Positions 25,106 through 33,524 of a DNA stretch of 42,373 nt are shown one piece after another. Every line of letters starts with the position of its first letter. Position 1 is the stretch's first letter. The notes beneath the pieces are model-generated. The model worked only from the letters and a program-made list of their open reading frames with translations, did not search any database and had not been told where the DNA came from. Made by a program: the position numbers and the translations under genes. Source of the stretch: Halioglobus sp. (GTDB lineage Bacteria > Pseudomonadota > Gammaproteobacteria > Pseudomonadales > Halieaceae); assembly GCA_020443345.1 (NCBI GenBank), contig JAGRIH010000017.1, forward strand, positions 34,010 through 76,382, in the 5' to 3' direction.

Positions 25106-25636
25106 ATGCGTGTATTTTTCGGTATCGAACCGGACCAGGCGACGGCCCTGGCCATCAGCGATTGGCGTGACCGTCAGTTCGGCCGTGCCGGCCGTCCGGT
25201 GCCGGTAGCCAATCTGCACATGACACTCGCGTTTGCCGGTGAGTTGTCTGTAGCCGCGATCGATGGTCTGTGCGAGGCGGTGGAGAGCTGGCTCGGCAGC
25301 ACATCCTTGCCGGGTACGGTATTGGCGCTCGACACGACCGGTTACTGGCCGGGGCCGGGCATCTACTGGCTGGGGCCCGGTAGCTGGCCGGACTCACTGG
25401 AGGCGCAGGCGCGCAAGTTGCGCCAGCTGGTGGTCGGCGCCGGCGCGCGACGCGATCGCAGAACCTTCCAGCCGCACATCACGCTGTTTCGCCAGTGTAG
25501 TGAGGCGCCGCCACTGCCTGCCCGGATGCCTGCCGCAGTGCTCGATTACCGGGAGATCGCCCTGTACGAGTCCCGGCCCCTGCGCGACGGCGTGGCCTAC
25601 CACGTGTTGCAGGCCTGGCCGCTGCCGGGCGCCTGA
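25106..25636 (+). CDS. thpR: RNA 2',3'-cyclic phosphodiesterase (2H phosphoesterase, LigT family)
   Basis: Hydrolyses 2',3'-cyclic phosphates to 2'-phosphates. The 176-residue protein begins with the family's MRVFFGIEP and has both catalytic HxT motifs, NLHMTLAF near residue 42 and QPHITLFR near 128, at the expected spacing. I use ATG 25106 because it aligns with the family start; an earlier ATG at 25082 is in frame. It is a single gene in the same direction as the P450, about 115 bp upstream of it. Physiological substrate is not known for the family in most bacteria. Confidence 0.9.
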   Translation: MRVFFGIEPDQATALAISDWRDRQFGRAGRPVPVANLHMTLAFAGELSVAAIDGLCEAVESWLGSTSLPGTVLALDTTGYWPGPGIYWLGPGSWPDSLEAQARKLRQLVVGAGARRDRRTFQPHITLFRQCSEAPPLPARMPAAVLDYREIALYESRPLRDGVAYHVLQAWPLPGA

Positions 25637-25753
25637 TGGATACACTCTCACCGTGCCTTTGCCCACAGTTGATCGAAAGCTGCGCCGTTGGCCAGACGAT
25701 ACGTCTCTGCGTATCATTGGATTGCAGAAAGTCGATTGATCGGAATGCAGTTG

Positions 25754-26941
25754 ATGACGAATACCAAACCAACTGACTGGGACCCGCGAGACCCCGCAGT
25801 ACTCGAGGACCAGATCCAGGCTTACGATGGTATGCGCCGGCGCTGTCCCGTGGCGCACAGCGACTACCTGCTGTGGTCGTTGTTCCGGCACGAGGACGTG
25901 ATGCGTGCGCTGACCGATGACGCGACCTTTAGCAATGCCGCCTCGAACCATCTGTCCATCCCCAACGCCATGGACCCGCCCGAGCACACGCCGTATCGAC
26001 GCATCGTGGAGAAGTACTTCACCGCCGAAGCGATGCGCGAGTTCGAGCCGGTGTGTCGCGCCCTTACCGCGGCGCTGGTCGAGCGCCTGCCGCGCGATGA
26101 GGTGCTGGAGGTGATGAGTGCGCTGGCCCAGCCCTTCGCCGTGCGGATGCAGTGCGCTTTTATGGGTTGGCCAGATACCCTGCACGAGCCGCTGCGACAG
26201 TGGATTGGGCAGAACCATCGCGCCACCCTGGCCGGTGACCGCCAGGCCATGGCGAGGATCGCCCTGGAGTTTGACGGCTATATCAGCGAGCAGCTCGTCC
26301 TGCGCCGTGAAGCCGGGGATACCGCCACCGGGGATACCGCCCCCGGGGATACCGCCCCCGGGGATGTCACCACCCGGCTGTTAGGAGAAACCATCAACGG
26401 CCGACCGCTGAGTGACGAGGAAATCGTCAGCATCGTGCGCAACTGGACCGTCGGTGAACTGGGCACTATCGCCGCGAGTGTGGGCATCCTCCTGCACTAT
26501 CTGGCCGAACACCCGATCCTGCAACAGGCGCTGCGCGAGGGCCGGGAGAATCTCGATGACGCCATCGATGAAATACTGCGCATCCATGCCCCACTGATCG
26601 CCAATCGCCGGTTGACCACCCGGCCGGTTGCCATCGGCGGACGGCAGTTGGCCGCCGGTGAACGCCTGTCCCTGATCTGGGCCGCGGCCAATCGGGATGA
26701 AGCGGTTTTCGGCGATCCCGACGACTTCCAGCCGCAACGCAACCGCGACAAGAATTTGTTGTACGGCGCGGGCCTGCACGTCTGTCCCGGCGCGCCGCTG
26801 GCCAGGCTGGAACTGCGGCTGTGCATGCAAACCCTGCTCGCGGAAACATCGCGCATCGGCCTGGCGCCGCATGCAACACCCGAGCGGGCGCAGTTCCCGG
26901 CCAGCGGCTTTGCCACACTGCCGATGATCATTCAGTCTTGA
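25754..26941 (+). CDS. Cytochrome P450 with altered oxygen-activation motif
   Basis: A soluble class I bacterial P450, 395 residues. The heme-thiolate loop is YGAGLHVCPG with Cys344 (the usual leading Phe is Tyr) and the ExxR motif is EILR. In helix I the expected (A/G)Gx(D/E)T reads GELGT: the threonine is kept but the acid before it is Gly. The enzyme may therefore handle oxygen differently or use peroxide. A 15-bp tandem repeat enlarges a surface loop (GDTAP repeats). ATG 25745 is an in-frame alternative; both share the weak site CGGA. No ferredoxin or reductase gene is adjacent. It faces two AhpD-like genes tail-to-tail. Substrate unknown. Confidence 0.93.
   Translation: MTNTKPTDWDPRDPAVLEDQIQAYDGMRRRCPVAHSDYLLWSLFRHEDVMRALTDDATFSNAASNHLSIPNAMDPPEHTPYRRIVEKYFTAEAMREFEPVCRALTAALVERLPRDEVLEVMSALAQPFAVRMQCAFMGWPDTLHEPLRQWIGQNHRATLAGDRQAMARIALEFDGYISEQLVLRREAGDTATGDTAPGDTAPGDVTTRLLGETINGRPLSDEEIVSIVRNWTVGELGTIAASVGILLHYLAEHPILQQALREGRENLDDAIDEILRIHAPLIANRRLTTRPVAIGGRQLAAGERLSLIWAAANRDEAVFGDPDDFQPQRNRDKNLLYGAGLHVCPGAPLARLELRLCMQTLLAETSRIGLAPHATPERAQFPASGFATLPMIIQS
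26313..26365 (+). repeat. 15-bp tandem repeat inside the P450 gene
   Basis: Three full copies and a partial fourth of CCGGGGATACCGCCC (the first copy ends in A). They encode GDTAT, GDTAP, GDTAP and GDV, in frame. Probably length-variable between strains. Confidence 0.9.
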
Positions 26942-26953
26942 CGCGCCAGCCGC

Positions 26954-27475
26954 TCAGCGGGGGATGGCAATCTCCGTGCGCGGCATACTCTCGGGCATGC
27001 CGCCGAGAGCCACGGCGCAGCGCGAAGCGCCGCAGAAGTACGCGACGGCCATGGACAGGTGCAGCAGTTCCGCTGCAGTAAAGCTGTGGCGCAAAGCCTG
27101 TTGCAGGTCGCGCGCAATACCGGCCGGGTCCAGGTGAAATTGGCGGGTGAAGGCGATAATCAGCCGTTCGCGCTCACTCAGGGTCTGCTCATCCGCGTCC
27201 CCCTGTATCACGGCCACCTTGTCTTCCGTCAAACCATCGGCCACTGCGACATCGTAGCGCACCGCGCGGCACATCACGCAGCCGGTGAACTGTGCATTTT
27301 GCAGGCGTGCCAGTTCGACCTCCGCCGGCGGCAGGGGGCCGCCATCCCAGACTGCCGCGTTGAGCGCGACCACTGCGTCCACCACTTCGGGTACCAGGCC
27401 CAGCGCCGAGTCCCGAATCACATTGCCGGTGCCAGCCTTTGCCGGGCCGGCGTCTACTCTCGGCGCATTAGCCAT
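26954..27475 (-). CDS. AhpD-like/carboxymuconolactone decarboxylase family protein with CxxC
   Basis: A 173-residue helical protein with the family's CVMCRAVRYD segment. The CxxC pair is present, but the histidine usual after it in AhpD is not at the expected place. The C-terminal half holds a second helical unit (ELLHLSMAVAYFCGAS). Members act as thiol peroxidase partners or as decarboxylases, and many are uncharacterised. ATG 27475 has CGGAGG six bases upstream and lies within the end of the preceding gene (8-bp overlap), so the two are co-translated. It is convergent with the P450. Role in peroxide protection around the oxidative enzymes is a guess. Confidence 0.85.
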   Translation of the reverse strand: MANAPRVDAGPAKAGTGNVIRDSALGLVPEVVDAVVALNAAVWDGGPLPPAEVELARLQNAQFTGCVMCRAVRYDVAVADGLTEDKVAVIQGDADEQTLSERERLIIAFTRQFHLDPAGIARDLQQALRHSFTAAELLHLSMAVAYFCGASRCAVALGGMPESMPRTEIAIPR

Positions 27476-27926
27476 GCGATGCCTCCGGTAGCGAGGTGTG
27501 CCAGATCAGGCCCAGGCGCTGCATACCGTCAAATACGCCCAGCGCCTGGATGAGCGCCACCAGCCCCGCGTCACCGTAGTGGCGCACGACGGCTTGCGCC
27601 TGCTCGTCCGTGATGGACAGGGCGTCGATGGCATAGATTTCAGTGAACGCCAGGCAGGCGCGCTCCGCCTCGGTAAATACCCGGGCGTCGGGCCACTGGC
27701 GCAGTGCCTGCCGCTGCCGCTGGTCCACGGGCCAGGCCGCCTGTTGCTGGTCGGTGCTGCTGCGGTGTAACTGGGCCATGCGCAGGCGGCAGAGCTCCAG
27801 CACTGCCGGAGGTATATGCGTCTGCTGCCACAGAGTGTCGAACAGCGCCCGATAGGGCGCGCCCACCCCGGGCAGCCGGCCCAGCAGGGTGTCGCGGTCG
27901 GTGTCCTCGTCGGTTATCCAGTTCAC
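27468..27926 (-). CDS. AhpD-like/carboxymuconolactone decarboxylase family protein, cysteine motif lost
   Basis: A 152-residue paralog-like relative of the gene that follows it. It aligns along the helical core (PPAVLELCRLRMAQLHRSS and the later ALGVFDGMQRLGL), but the CxxC position reads HRSS, so it is unlikely to be redox-active. I choose GTG 27926 because AGAGGA lies 8 bases upstream; a TTG at 27953 opens the frame earlier without such a site. It may be a non-catalytic partner in a hetero-oligomer with its neighbour. It points away from the TonB receptor gene. Confidence 0.75.
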   Translation of the reverse strand: MNWITDEDTDRDTLLGRLPGVGAPYRALFDTLWQQTHIPPAVLELCRLRMAQLHRSSTDQQQAAWPVDQRQRQALRQWPDARVFTEAERACLAFTEIYAIDALSITDEQAQAVVRHYGDAGLVALIQALGVFDGMQRLGLIWHTSLPEASHG

Positions 27927-28126
27927 GGCGGAAATCCTCTTGCCCTGTTTCAAAGGCGCGGGCGTTCACGATGGTGAACTGTACCCGGCCGCGGCCCCGA
28001 CATGCAAATCGCCGTGCAACTGCCGCCCGGCGCGACCTGCAAGGCTGCCCTGGCCGGACCTATTTGAGCAGACCTGTTTGCGGCAGCGCTGTCCCGAAGG
28101 ACAGGGTCCGTGCGGGATACCCGATA

Positions 28127-28155
28127 TTGACACGGGCGCTCGCCGCATCTAGTAT
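28127..28155 (+). promoter_or_regulatory. Sigma-70 promoter of the TonB receptor gene
   Basis: Consensus TTGACA (28127-28132), exact 17-bp spacer, TAGTAT (28150-28155). Predicted start near 28162, giving a leader of about 175 nt. Confidence 0.65.
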
Positions 28156-28160
28156 CTTGC

Positions 28161-28182
28161 AAATGCATCACGTGTTGCATTT
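28161..28182. promoter_or_regulatory. Palindromic operator candidate at the transcription start
   Basis: AAATGCA, 8-bp spacer TCACGTGT, TGCATTT: a perfect 7-bp inverted repeat covering about +1 to +20 of the promoter above. The position suits a repressor, possibly the TetR protein encoded at 30707-31351. Confidence 0.6.
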
Positions 28183-28338
28183 AGGCGTGATCGTTACGAA
28201 GCGGTCAGTACAACAAAGCCGACTGAGGGTCGGGATAATCAATGAACCGGGTTCTATCTATTAGCCAATCAGCTTCGTCGCTGGTGCGGAAGCAGGCAGG
28301 CAGCCGATAAGGCCCAATAACAGCGAGAGAGACTTCCT

Positions 28339-30642
28339 ATGTTCGCAACAAGAAACAAGCCTGGATTGTGCCGCAGCGCCTCCCTGTCCGCCGCGATAGC
28401 CGTTCTGCTGGCACCGGTCTGCGCCAGCGCCCAGATGCTGGAAGAAATCGTGGTGACCGCGCAGAAGCGCGAGCAGTCACTGCAGGAGACACCGATTGCT
28501 ATCACGGCGTTCGGTGCCGACGATCTGCGACAGATGGCTATCAACGACCTCGGCGATCTGGCAACGTTTGCGCCCAACGTCATGATCTCGCCGGCACCCA
28601 CCAACACGGGCAAGGCCGTGGTTGCCATTCGCGGCTCGGTCACCTCCAACCCCGCTATCACCTGGGAGCCCACCGTCGGCCTGTATCTGGATGGCGTCTA
28701 CGTGGGCAAGTTTTCCGGCAATGTCATGAGCATTTCCGAGCTGGCGCGGATCGAGGTACTGCGGGGACCACAGGGGACCCTGTATGGCAAGAACACGATC
28801 AGTGGCGCGATCAATTTCATTACCGAAAAACCGACGGGCGAGTTTGGCAGCACGCTGCGTGGCGGCTTTGGCAATTTCAATTACCACGAGTTCTCCGGCA
28901 CCGTGGATACACCGGCACTGGCCGTCGGTGATCTGGGTGAGATCATGGCCAAGATTTCCGGTGGCGTGGAGCAGCGCGACGGCTTTTACGACAACGTCAA
29001 CGCCACCCAGGGCGCGGTCATTCACCCCTTGCTGGGCACGCCGATCGAGCCCGACCCGCCGGGCAACGACGAGTACAACGAGTTGGACAAATTGAGCGCG
29101 CGGCTCGATGTGGTGTGGGACATGACGGAGCGGCTGTCGCTGCGTTATTCGCTCAATTACGCCGATGTCGATAACACCCCCGGCAAGGCGCAGTTGACGG
29201 CCATCGACCCGACCGATCTCACCTTTGGTTTTCCGGTGCCGGGCGGCCTGGAGAAATACCTGACTGACAAGGACGACAACGTCAGCAGGATGAGCACCGA
29301 TGCGCCCGAATACGAACAGTTCGAATCCACCAGCCACGCCTTTTTTGCCACTTACGAACTCGGTGAACTCGGTGCGTTCGGTGAGGTAACTGCCAGGTAC
29401 ATCTACAATACCCGCGATCTGGATTTCCAGCAGACCCTCGACAACGACGGCACGCCCTTTGTGTTGTTTCATTCCCTGGACCAGGACGAGACCTACGAGC
29501 AACTGTCTCACGAACTGCAGTTTACCGGGGCGACGCCGCGCACGGACTGGGTGCTCGGCCTGTATTACTTTGACGAGGAGGCGGATGTTATCGATCCGCT
29601 GGCGCCATTCAACTCCGTCTATGAACCCCTGCTCGGGGCAGCCATTTTACTGGAGCACGAGTACGGTTTCAGCGCCGAGCAGGTGGCGGTGTACGGTCAG
29701 CTGGAGTGGCGCCCTGCGGTGTTGCAGGATCGCCTGACCATGACCGTCGGCCTGCGCTGGACGCGCGAGGAAAAGGACGCGTATGTCGTTCATCCCGAGG
29801 ACCCCTTTTCGGCATATGGCAGTGACAGCTGGACGAATCTGGCGCCGACGGTGATCGTCGGCTATGAAATCGTCGATGATGTAAGCGCCTATGCCAAGTA
29901 CTCCAAAGGCTGGAAAGCGGGCGGCTTCAATGGCGAATCCAACGACCCGGTCGCGTTCCGGCAGGGCTACGACCCGCAGGAGGTCGATGCCTTTGAAATC
30001 GGTCTCAAGTCGCGCTGGCTGGACGAGGCACTGCAGTTGAACGCGGCGGCGTTTTACAACGAGGAGACCGATCTGCAACTGTCCGTGTTCAGCAGCGGCT
30101 CGGCTGCCTCATCGGAAGTGCGCAATGCCGGCGAGGCGATCAAGAGCGGGTTTGAATTCGAACTCGCATACCAGCCCGTCGCGGATTTGCTGCTGAGCGC
30201 CAACTACGGCTATCTGCATGTCGAATATGAGGAGTTCAATGAGTTTGATGCGGCTGTCGGCCAGGTGGTCGACAAGAGTGACTTCAAGGACATCCAGTAC
30301 GCCCCCCAGCACACCTTCAACATCAGCGCCGATTACACGTTTATACGCAGGGGCTGGGGAACCCTGACCGGCTATATCAACTACAGCTATGTCGATGACT
30401 TCGTCCCCTATGTCGAACCGACGCAGAACGCGACATCGATGATCGACGGCCGCGCTCTGGTGAACGGCCGCCTGACCCTGACCGACATACCACTGGGACA
30501 CACCACGCTGGAGATTGCCCTGTGGGGCAAGAACCTCACCGACGAGGAATACCGCCTCAATACGGTTCCCTTCGGCGCCTGGACCGTCAGCTACTACGGC
30601 GACCCCAGGACGTACGGACTGCAGGCCAGCATCCGGTTTTGA
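28339..30642 (+). CDS. TonB-dependent outer membrane receptor
   Basis: Energy-coupled uptake through the outer membrane. The 767 residues have a signal peptide ending CASAQ, a TonB-box-like EEIVVTAQKRE just after it, and a plug domain with VEVLRGPQGTLYGKN-type sequence (IEVLRGPQGTLYGKNTISGAINF). A 22-strand-type barrel follows, ending in a terminal aromatic residue (ASIRF). The architecture is of the broad class often used for hydrophobic or plant-derived compounds in marine bacteria rather than a recognisable siderophore type. Start ATG 28339 has GAGAGAG upstream. A tetR gene lies downstream on the other strand and a palindrome covers the promoter, so induction by the substrate is likely. 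Confidence 0.93.
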   Translation: MFATRNKPGLCRSASLSAAIAVLLAPVCASAQMLEEIVVTAQKREQSLQETPIAITAFGADDLRQMAINDLGDLATFAPNVMISPAPTNTGKAVVAIRGSVTSNPAITWEPTVGLYLDGVYVGKFSGNVMSISELARIEVLRGPQGTLYGKNTISGAINFITEKPTGEFGSTLRGGFGNFNYHEFSGTVDTPALAVGDLGEIMAKISGGVEQRDGFYDNVNATQGAVIHPLLGTPIEPDPPGNDEYNELDKLSARLDVVWDMTERLSLRYSLNYADVDNTPGKAQLTAIDPTDLTFGFPVPGGLEKYLTDKDDNVSRMSTDAPEYEQFESTSHAFFATYELGELGAFGEVTARYIYNTRDLDFQQTLDNDGTPFVLFHSLDQDETYEQLSHELQFTGATPRTDWVLGLYYFDEEADVIDPLAPFNSVYEPLLGAAILLEHEYGFSAEQVAVYGQLEWRPAVLQDRLTMTVGLRWTREEKDAYVVHPEDPFSAYGSDSWTNLAPTVIVGYEIVDDVSAYAKYSKGWKAGGFNGESNDPVAFRQGYDPQEVDAFEIGLKSRWLDEALQLNAAAFYNEETDLQLSVFSSGSAASSEVRNAGEAIKSGFEFELAYQPVADLLLSANYGYLHVEYEEFNEFDAAVGQVVDKSDFKDIQYAPQHTFNISADYTFIRRGWGTLTGYINYSYVDDFVPYVEPTQNATSMIDGRALVNGRLTLTDIPLGHTTLEIALWGKNLTDEEYRLNTVPFGAWTVSYYGDPRTYGLQASIRF

Positions 30643-30706
30643 GCGCCGCATACGCCGTGTCATGGCTGCGCCCAAAGAAGGGGCGGGAACACTCGCTAAG
30701 CGTAGA

Positions 30707-31351
30707 TCAACCAGGAGTGACCGACGGATCGCTATCAGCCGCGCTACTGAGGCAGGCGTTTATGATCTGCGCAACCAGCCGTTCAATGAAGGCGTCATCG
30801 GGGACGGTCTTGCCGAAGGTGATGGATGCGGTGATGGTGCTCACCATCATCGCCACCAGCATCGTCGCATCCGCCTGCGGTCCGATGTCACCGCGCGCCT
30901 GGGCATCGTTGATAGGCTGCTCGAAACGTCTCATGAACGGGCGCCAGTGCAGTATGGCCTGGCAGCGCAACTCCTCGTTATTCGGCATGGCGAGCAGAGA
31001 GTTCATCGCCATTTCAATGGGCTCCGCCAGGAAATCCCGCAGGGCGAAGGCGGTGCGGCGGATGTCGGTGCGCCAGTTGCCGCTGAACTCGAGGTTGTCT
31101 ATGCGTGAGTTATGCTCCACCAGGGCAGCGGCGACCAGCGCCGCCCGGTCGGGCCAGCGGCGATGGATGGTTGTTCGGTGCACACCGGCCAGACGGGCGA
31201 CTTCCTGTATGTCGAAATCCAGGTTGCCGGATTTAATCAGCTCCAACGTGGCGGTTGTCACCGCATGACGGGTGCGCTCCGACCGGCCCCCGGGCCTGAT
31301 GAGACCCTGCCGCTTTGGTTTGGGACCGCTGTGCTTTGGTGATGCTTTCAT
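30707..31351 (-). CDS. TetR/AcrR-family transcriptional regulator
   Basis: A 214-residue protein with a basic N-terminal tail and a helix-turn-helix of the TetR type at about residues 25-75 (VARLAGVHRTTIHRRWPDRAALV). A helical ligand-binding domain follows. ATG 31351 lies 180 bp from the divergent quinohemoprotein gene and its 3' side abuts the TonB receptor. It probably controls the neighbours through the palindromes at 28161 and 31401. The two palindromes are not the same sequence, so at most one is certain to be its site. Effector unknown. Confidence 0.92.
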   Translation of the reverse strand: MKASPKHSGPKPKRQGLIRPGGRSERTRHAVTTATLELIKSGNLDFDIQEVARLAGVHRTTIHRRWPDRAALVAAALVEHNSRIDNLEFSGNWRTDIRRTAFALRDFLAEPIEMAMNSLLAMPNNEELRCQAILHWRPFMRRFEQPINDAQARGDIGPQADATMLVAMMVSTITASITFGKTVPDDAFIERLVAQIINACLSSAADSDPSVTPG

Positions 31352-31364
31352 GTTTACTCGCTAT

Positions 31365-31421
31365 TTGTCTGCCAGTGTCGGCAAAATACAGTGATCCTGC
31401 GCACGTTACCCCATAGCGTGC
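31365..31421 (+). promoter_or_regulatory. Promoter and operator candidate before the quinohemoprotein gene
   Basis: TTGTCT (31365-31370), 16-bp spacer, TACAGT (31387-31392). A palindrome GCACGTTA-CCCCA-TAGCGTGC (7 of 8 arm positions, 31401-31421) starts near +2. The layout copies the one before the TonB receptor. Confidence 0.45.
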
Positions 31422-31530
31422 AACAGTGCGAGATGACAGCCAAATGATGCCGGCCGCTTGGTTCTTTATTTTGCGGCGGCGCGAATGGCGCAGGGTCAGA
31501 TTCATACACGGAAAACGGGTGGCTTCAACG

Positions 31531-33480
31531 ATGACGAAATACACAGTACATCATGCAACAAACTGGTCTCGTTCGCTCATTGCCGCAGTGTCACTGGCCG
31601 TACTGGCGCTGGCGCCCGCGGCGTCAGGGCAGGACGAGCCGCTGATGGACGGCATGGGCAACCTAAACACCGACGTACTCAATGCCGATTCACCCGCCGC
31701 GGCGCTGTACCGGGAACGGTGCGCCGAGTGTCACGACAATCCCGTCGGCCGCGTGCCGCCGCGCGCGAGCTTGCGGTACCGGCCCGCCGAGGGGGTGTAC
31801 CAGGCGTTGCTCGCGGGCGGCACCATGTCGCCCATGGCCGAGGGCCTGACGGATGACGAAATCAAATCTCTGGTGAAACTGCTCACCGGGCGTGAGCCGG
31901 CAAAAATCAAAGACCCGATCGCCGACCGCTGCGCCAGTACGCCGCCCCCGGTCGTGGTGCGCGATGGTGACTGGACGAGTACGCACGGCGATCTTCAGGG
32001 GCACCGTTTCAGAAAAGTGCCGACACTGAATGCGGGTTCAGTGAACCGTTTGCAGTTGCAGTGGGCCTACGCCTATCCGGGCAGTGCGGCCGGTCCGGTG
32101 ACCGTTGCCGGCAATACATTGTTTCTGGCCGGCACCGGCTATGTCGTCGCGTTGAGCGCAGACAGCGGTTGCGTTCGGTGGGCGTACCCCACCAACGGCC
32201 GGATCGTACGCGCGGTAACGGTGGCAGCCGTCTCGGGTGTTGACACACAAGAAGGAGCCCTTCCCGCCAGCGTGGTCCTGTTCGGCGACGACTCCGGTAC
32301 GGTCTCTGCCCTGGATGCGTCCTCCGGCGACAAGCTGTGGCAGAGCAATGTGGAGAGCCATATGCAGGCGCGGATCACTGCCGCGCCCACTGTCTACAAC
32401 GGCGTGGTGTATGTGCCGATCTCATCCATGGAGGATCCGCTCACGCACGACAGCAACTACTTCTGTTGCAGCGCCCGCGGCGGCGTCGCGGCCGTCGCCC
32501 TGCACACCGGGGAGTTGCTGTGGAAACAGCAGCATATCACGGCGCCCCTGGCTCTCCTGAAGCCGGCGCCGCAGGAGGGAACAGCGACGGACGGTGCAGC
32601 GCCGGACTTCGGGCACGGCGGCCCGCAGTTCCGGCAGGGCCCGGCGGGCGCGTCCACCTACACGCCGCTGACGATCGATACCTGGCGCGGCCTGGTCTAT
32701 GCCAGCACTGCCGAGGAATACGGTTTCACTCACCTCCCCGGCCCCTACTCGGTGATTGCCTACGATCTCAAGAACGGCGAACGCGCCTGGCAGCGGTCGC
32801 TGCTGCCCGATACGGCGCAGCGCAAGCGCATTTGCTCCGAGCGGGAAACCGATTGCAGGAACTTTTTCTCCATGGGCACCTCGGTGCTGGTGCACCCGCT
32901 GTCGGCGGACAAAGATGTCCTGGTGGTCGGGACGAAGTCGGGTATGGTGCACGCACTGGACCCAGACCATGATGGGCGGGTGCTGTGGTCCACCCGGGTG
33001 TCCGACGGCGGCGACCTGGGCGGCGTGATGTACGCCCTGGCAGCGGATGCCGAAAAAATCTATGTGCCCATATCCGATGTGGATTCACCCACGGGCCGCT
33101 ACACCGGTTCGCTGCTTGCACTCGACCCCGCCAGCGGCGCCATCGTGTGGCGCACACCGCCGCCCGAGCCCGCTTGCAACTGGGACAGCAGCCGCCGCTG
33201 TATTGCCGGCCAGGTGGCGGCGCTCACCGTGGTATCCGATACGGTGTTCGCCAGTTTCTGGGACGGCTACGTGCGCGTCTACGCCACCGGAGACGGGCGC
33301 CAGCTCACAGAGATCGACACCGCCAGGCAGTATCAGGCGGTCAACGGCAGTGCCAGCGGCGGACAGGTCAGCGGCTATCCGGTAACGGTGGTCGACGACG
33401 CCCTGTATATCACCTCGGGCGCAAGCTCGATCGTGAAGCCCGGCAACGCCCTGCTGGTGTACACCCTGGACGGCGAGTGA
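31531..33480 (+). CDS. Quinohemoprotein dehydrogenase resembling polyvinyl-alcohol dehydrogenase (cytochrome)
   Basis: Periplasmic oxidation of alcohol groups with PQQ and heme c. The 649 residues have a signal peptide ending ASGQ, an N-terminal cytochrome c domain with CAECH at 64-68, and a PQQ-type beta-propeller with W-repeat segments (SGDKLWQS, TGELLWKQ, GERAWQRS, GAIVWRT). The heme domain stands before the propeller, as in polyvinyl-alcohol dehydrogenase, whereas most quinohemoprotein alcohol dehydrogenases have it after. ATG 31531 precedes the signal peptide directly. A Cys-Cys pair (YFCCSARGG) is seen in the propeller. The FAD gene follows after 44 bp, likely one operon. The real substrate may be another secondary alcohol or polymer. 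Confidence 0.85.
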   Translation: MTKYTVHHATNWSRSLIAAVSLAVLALAPAASGQDEPLMDGMGNLNTDVLNADSPAAALYRERCAECHDNPVGRVPPRASLRYRPAEGVYQALLAGGTMSPMAEGLTDDEIKSLVKLLTGREPAKIKDPIADRCASTPPPVVVRDGDWTSTHGDLQGHRFRKVPTLNAGSVNRLQLQWAYAYPGSAAGPVTVAGNTLFLAGTGYVVALSADSGCVRWAYPTNGRIVRAVTVAAVSGVDTQEGALPASVVLFGDDSGTVSALDASSGDKLWQSNVESHMQARITAAPTVYNGVVYVPISSMEDPLTHDSNYFCCSARGGVAAVALHTGELLWKQQHITAPLALLKPAPQEGTATDGAAPDFGHGGPQFRQGPAGASTYTPLTIDTWRGLVYASTAEEYGFTHLPGPYSVIAYDLKNGERAWQRSLLPDTAQRKRICSERETDCRNFFSMGTSVLVHPLSADKDVLVVGTKSGMVHALDPDHDGRVLWSTRVSDGGDLGGVMYALAADAEKIYVPISDVDSPTGRYTGSLLALDPASGAIVWRTPPPEPACNWDSSRRCIAGQVAALTVVSDTVFASFWDGYVRVYATGDGRQLTEIDTARQYQAVNGSASGGQVSGYPVTVVDDALYITSGASSIVKPGNALLVYTLDGE

Positions 33481-33524
33481 ACGGGAGCGAACCCCCTTAT
33501 CAACGAACCACACGGGGCTAAAAC

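Larger units (their letters stand above)
27927..28338. other. Divergent intergenic region before the TonB receptor
   Basis: About 410 bp with no gene recognised. The right half holds the promoter and operator listed below. I found no convincing promoter for the leftward AhpD-like pair. Confidence 0.7.
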
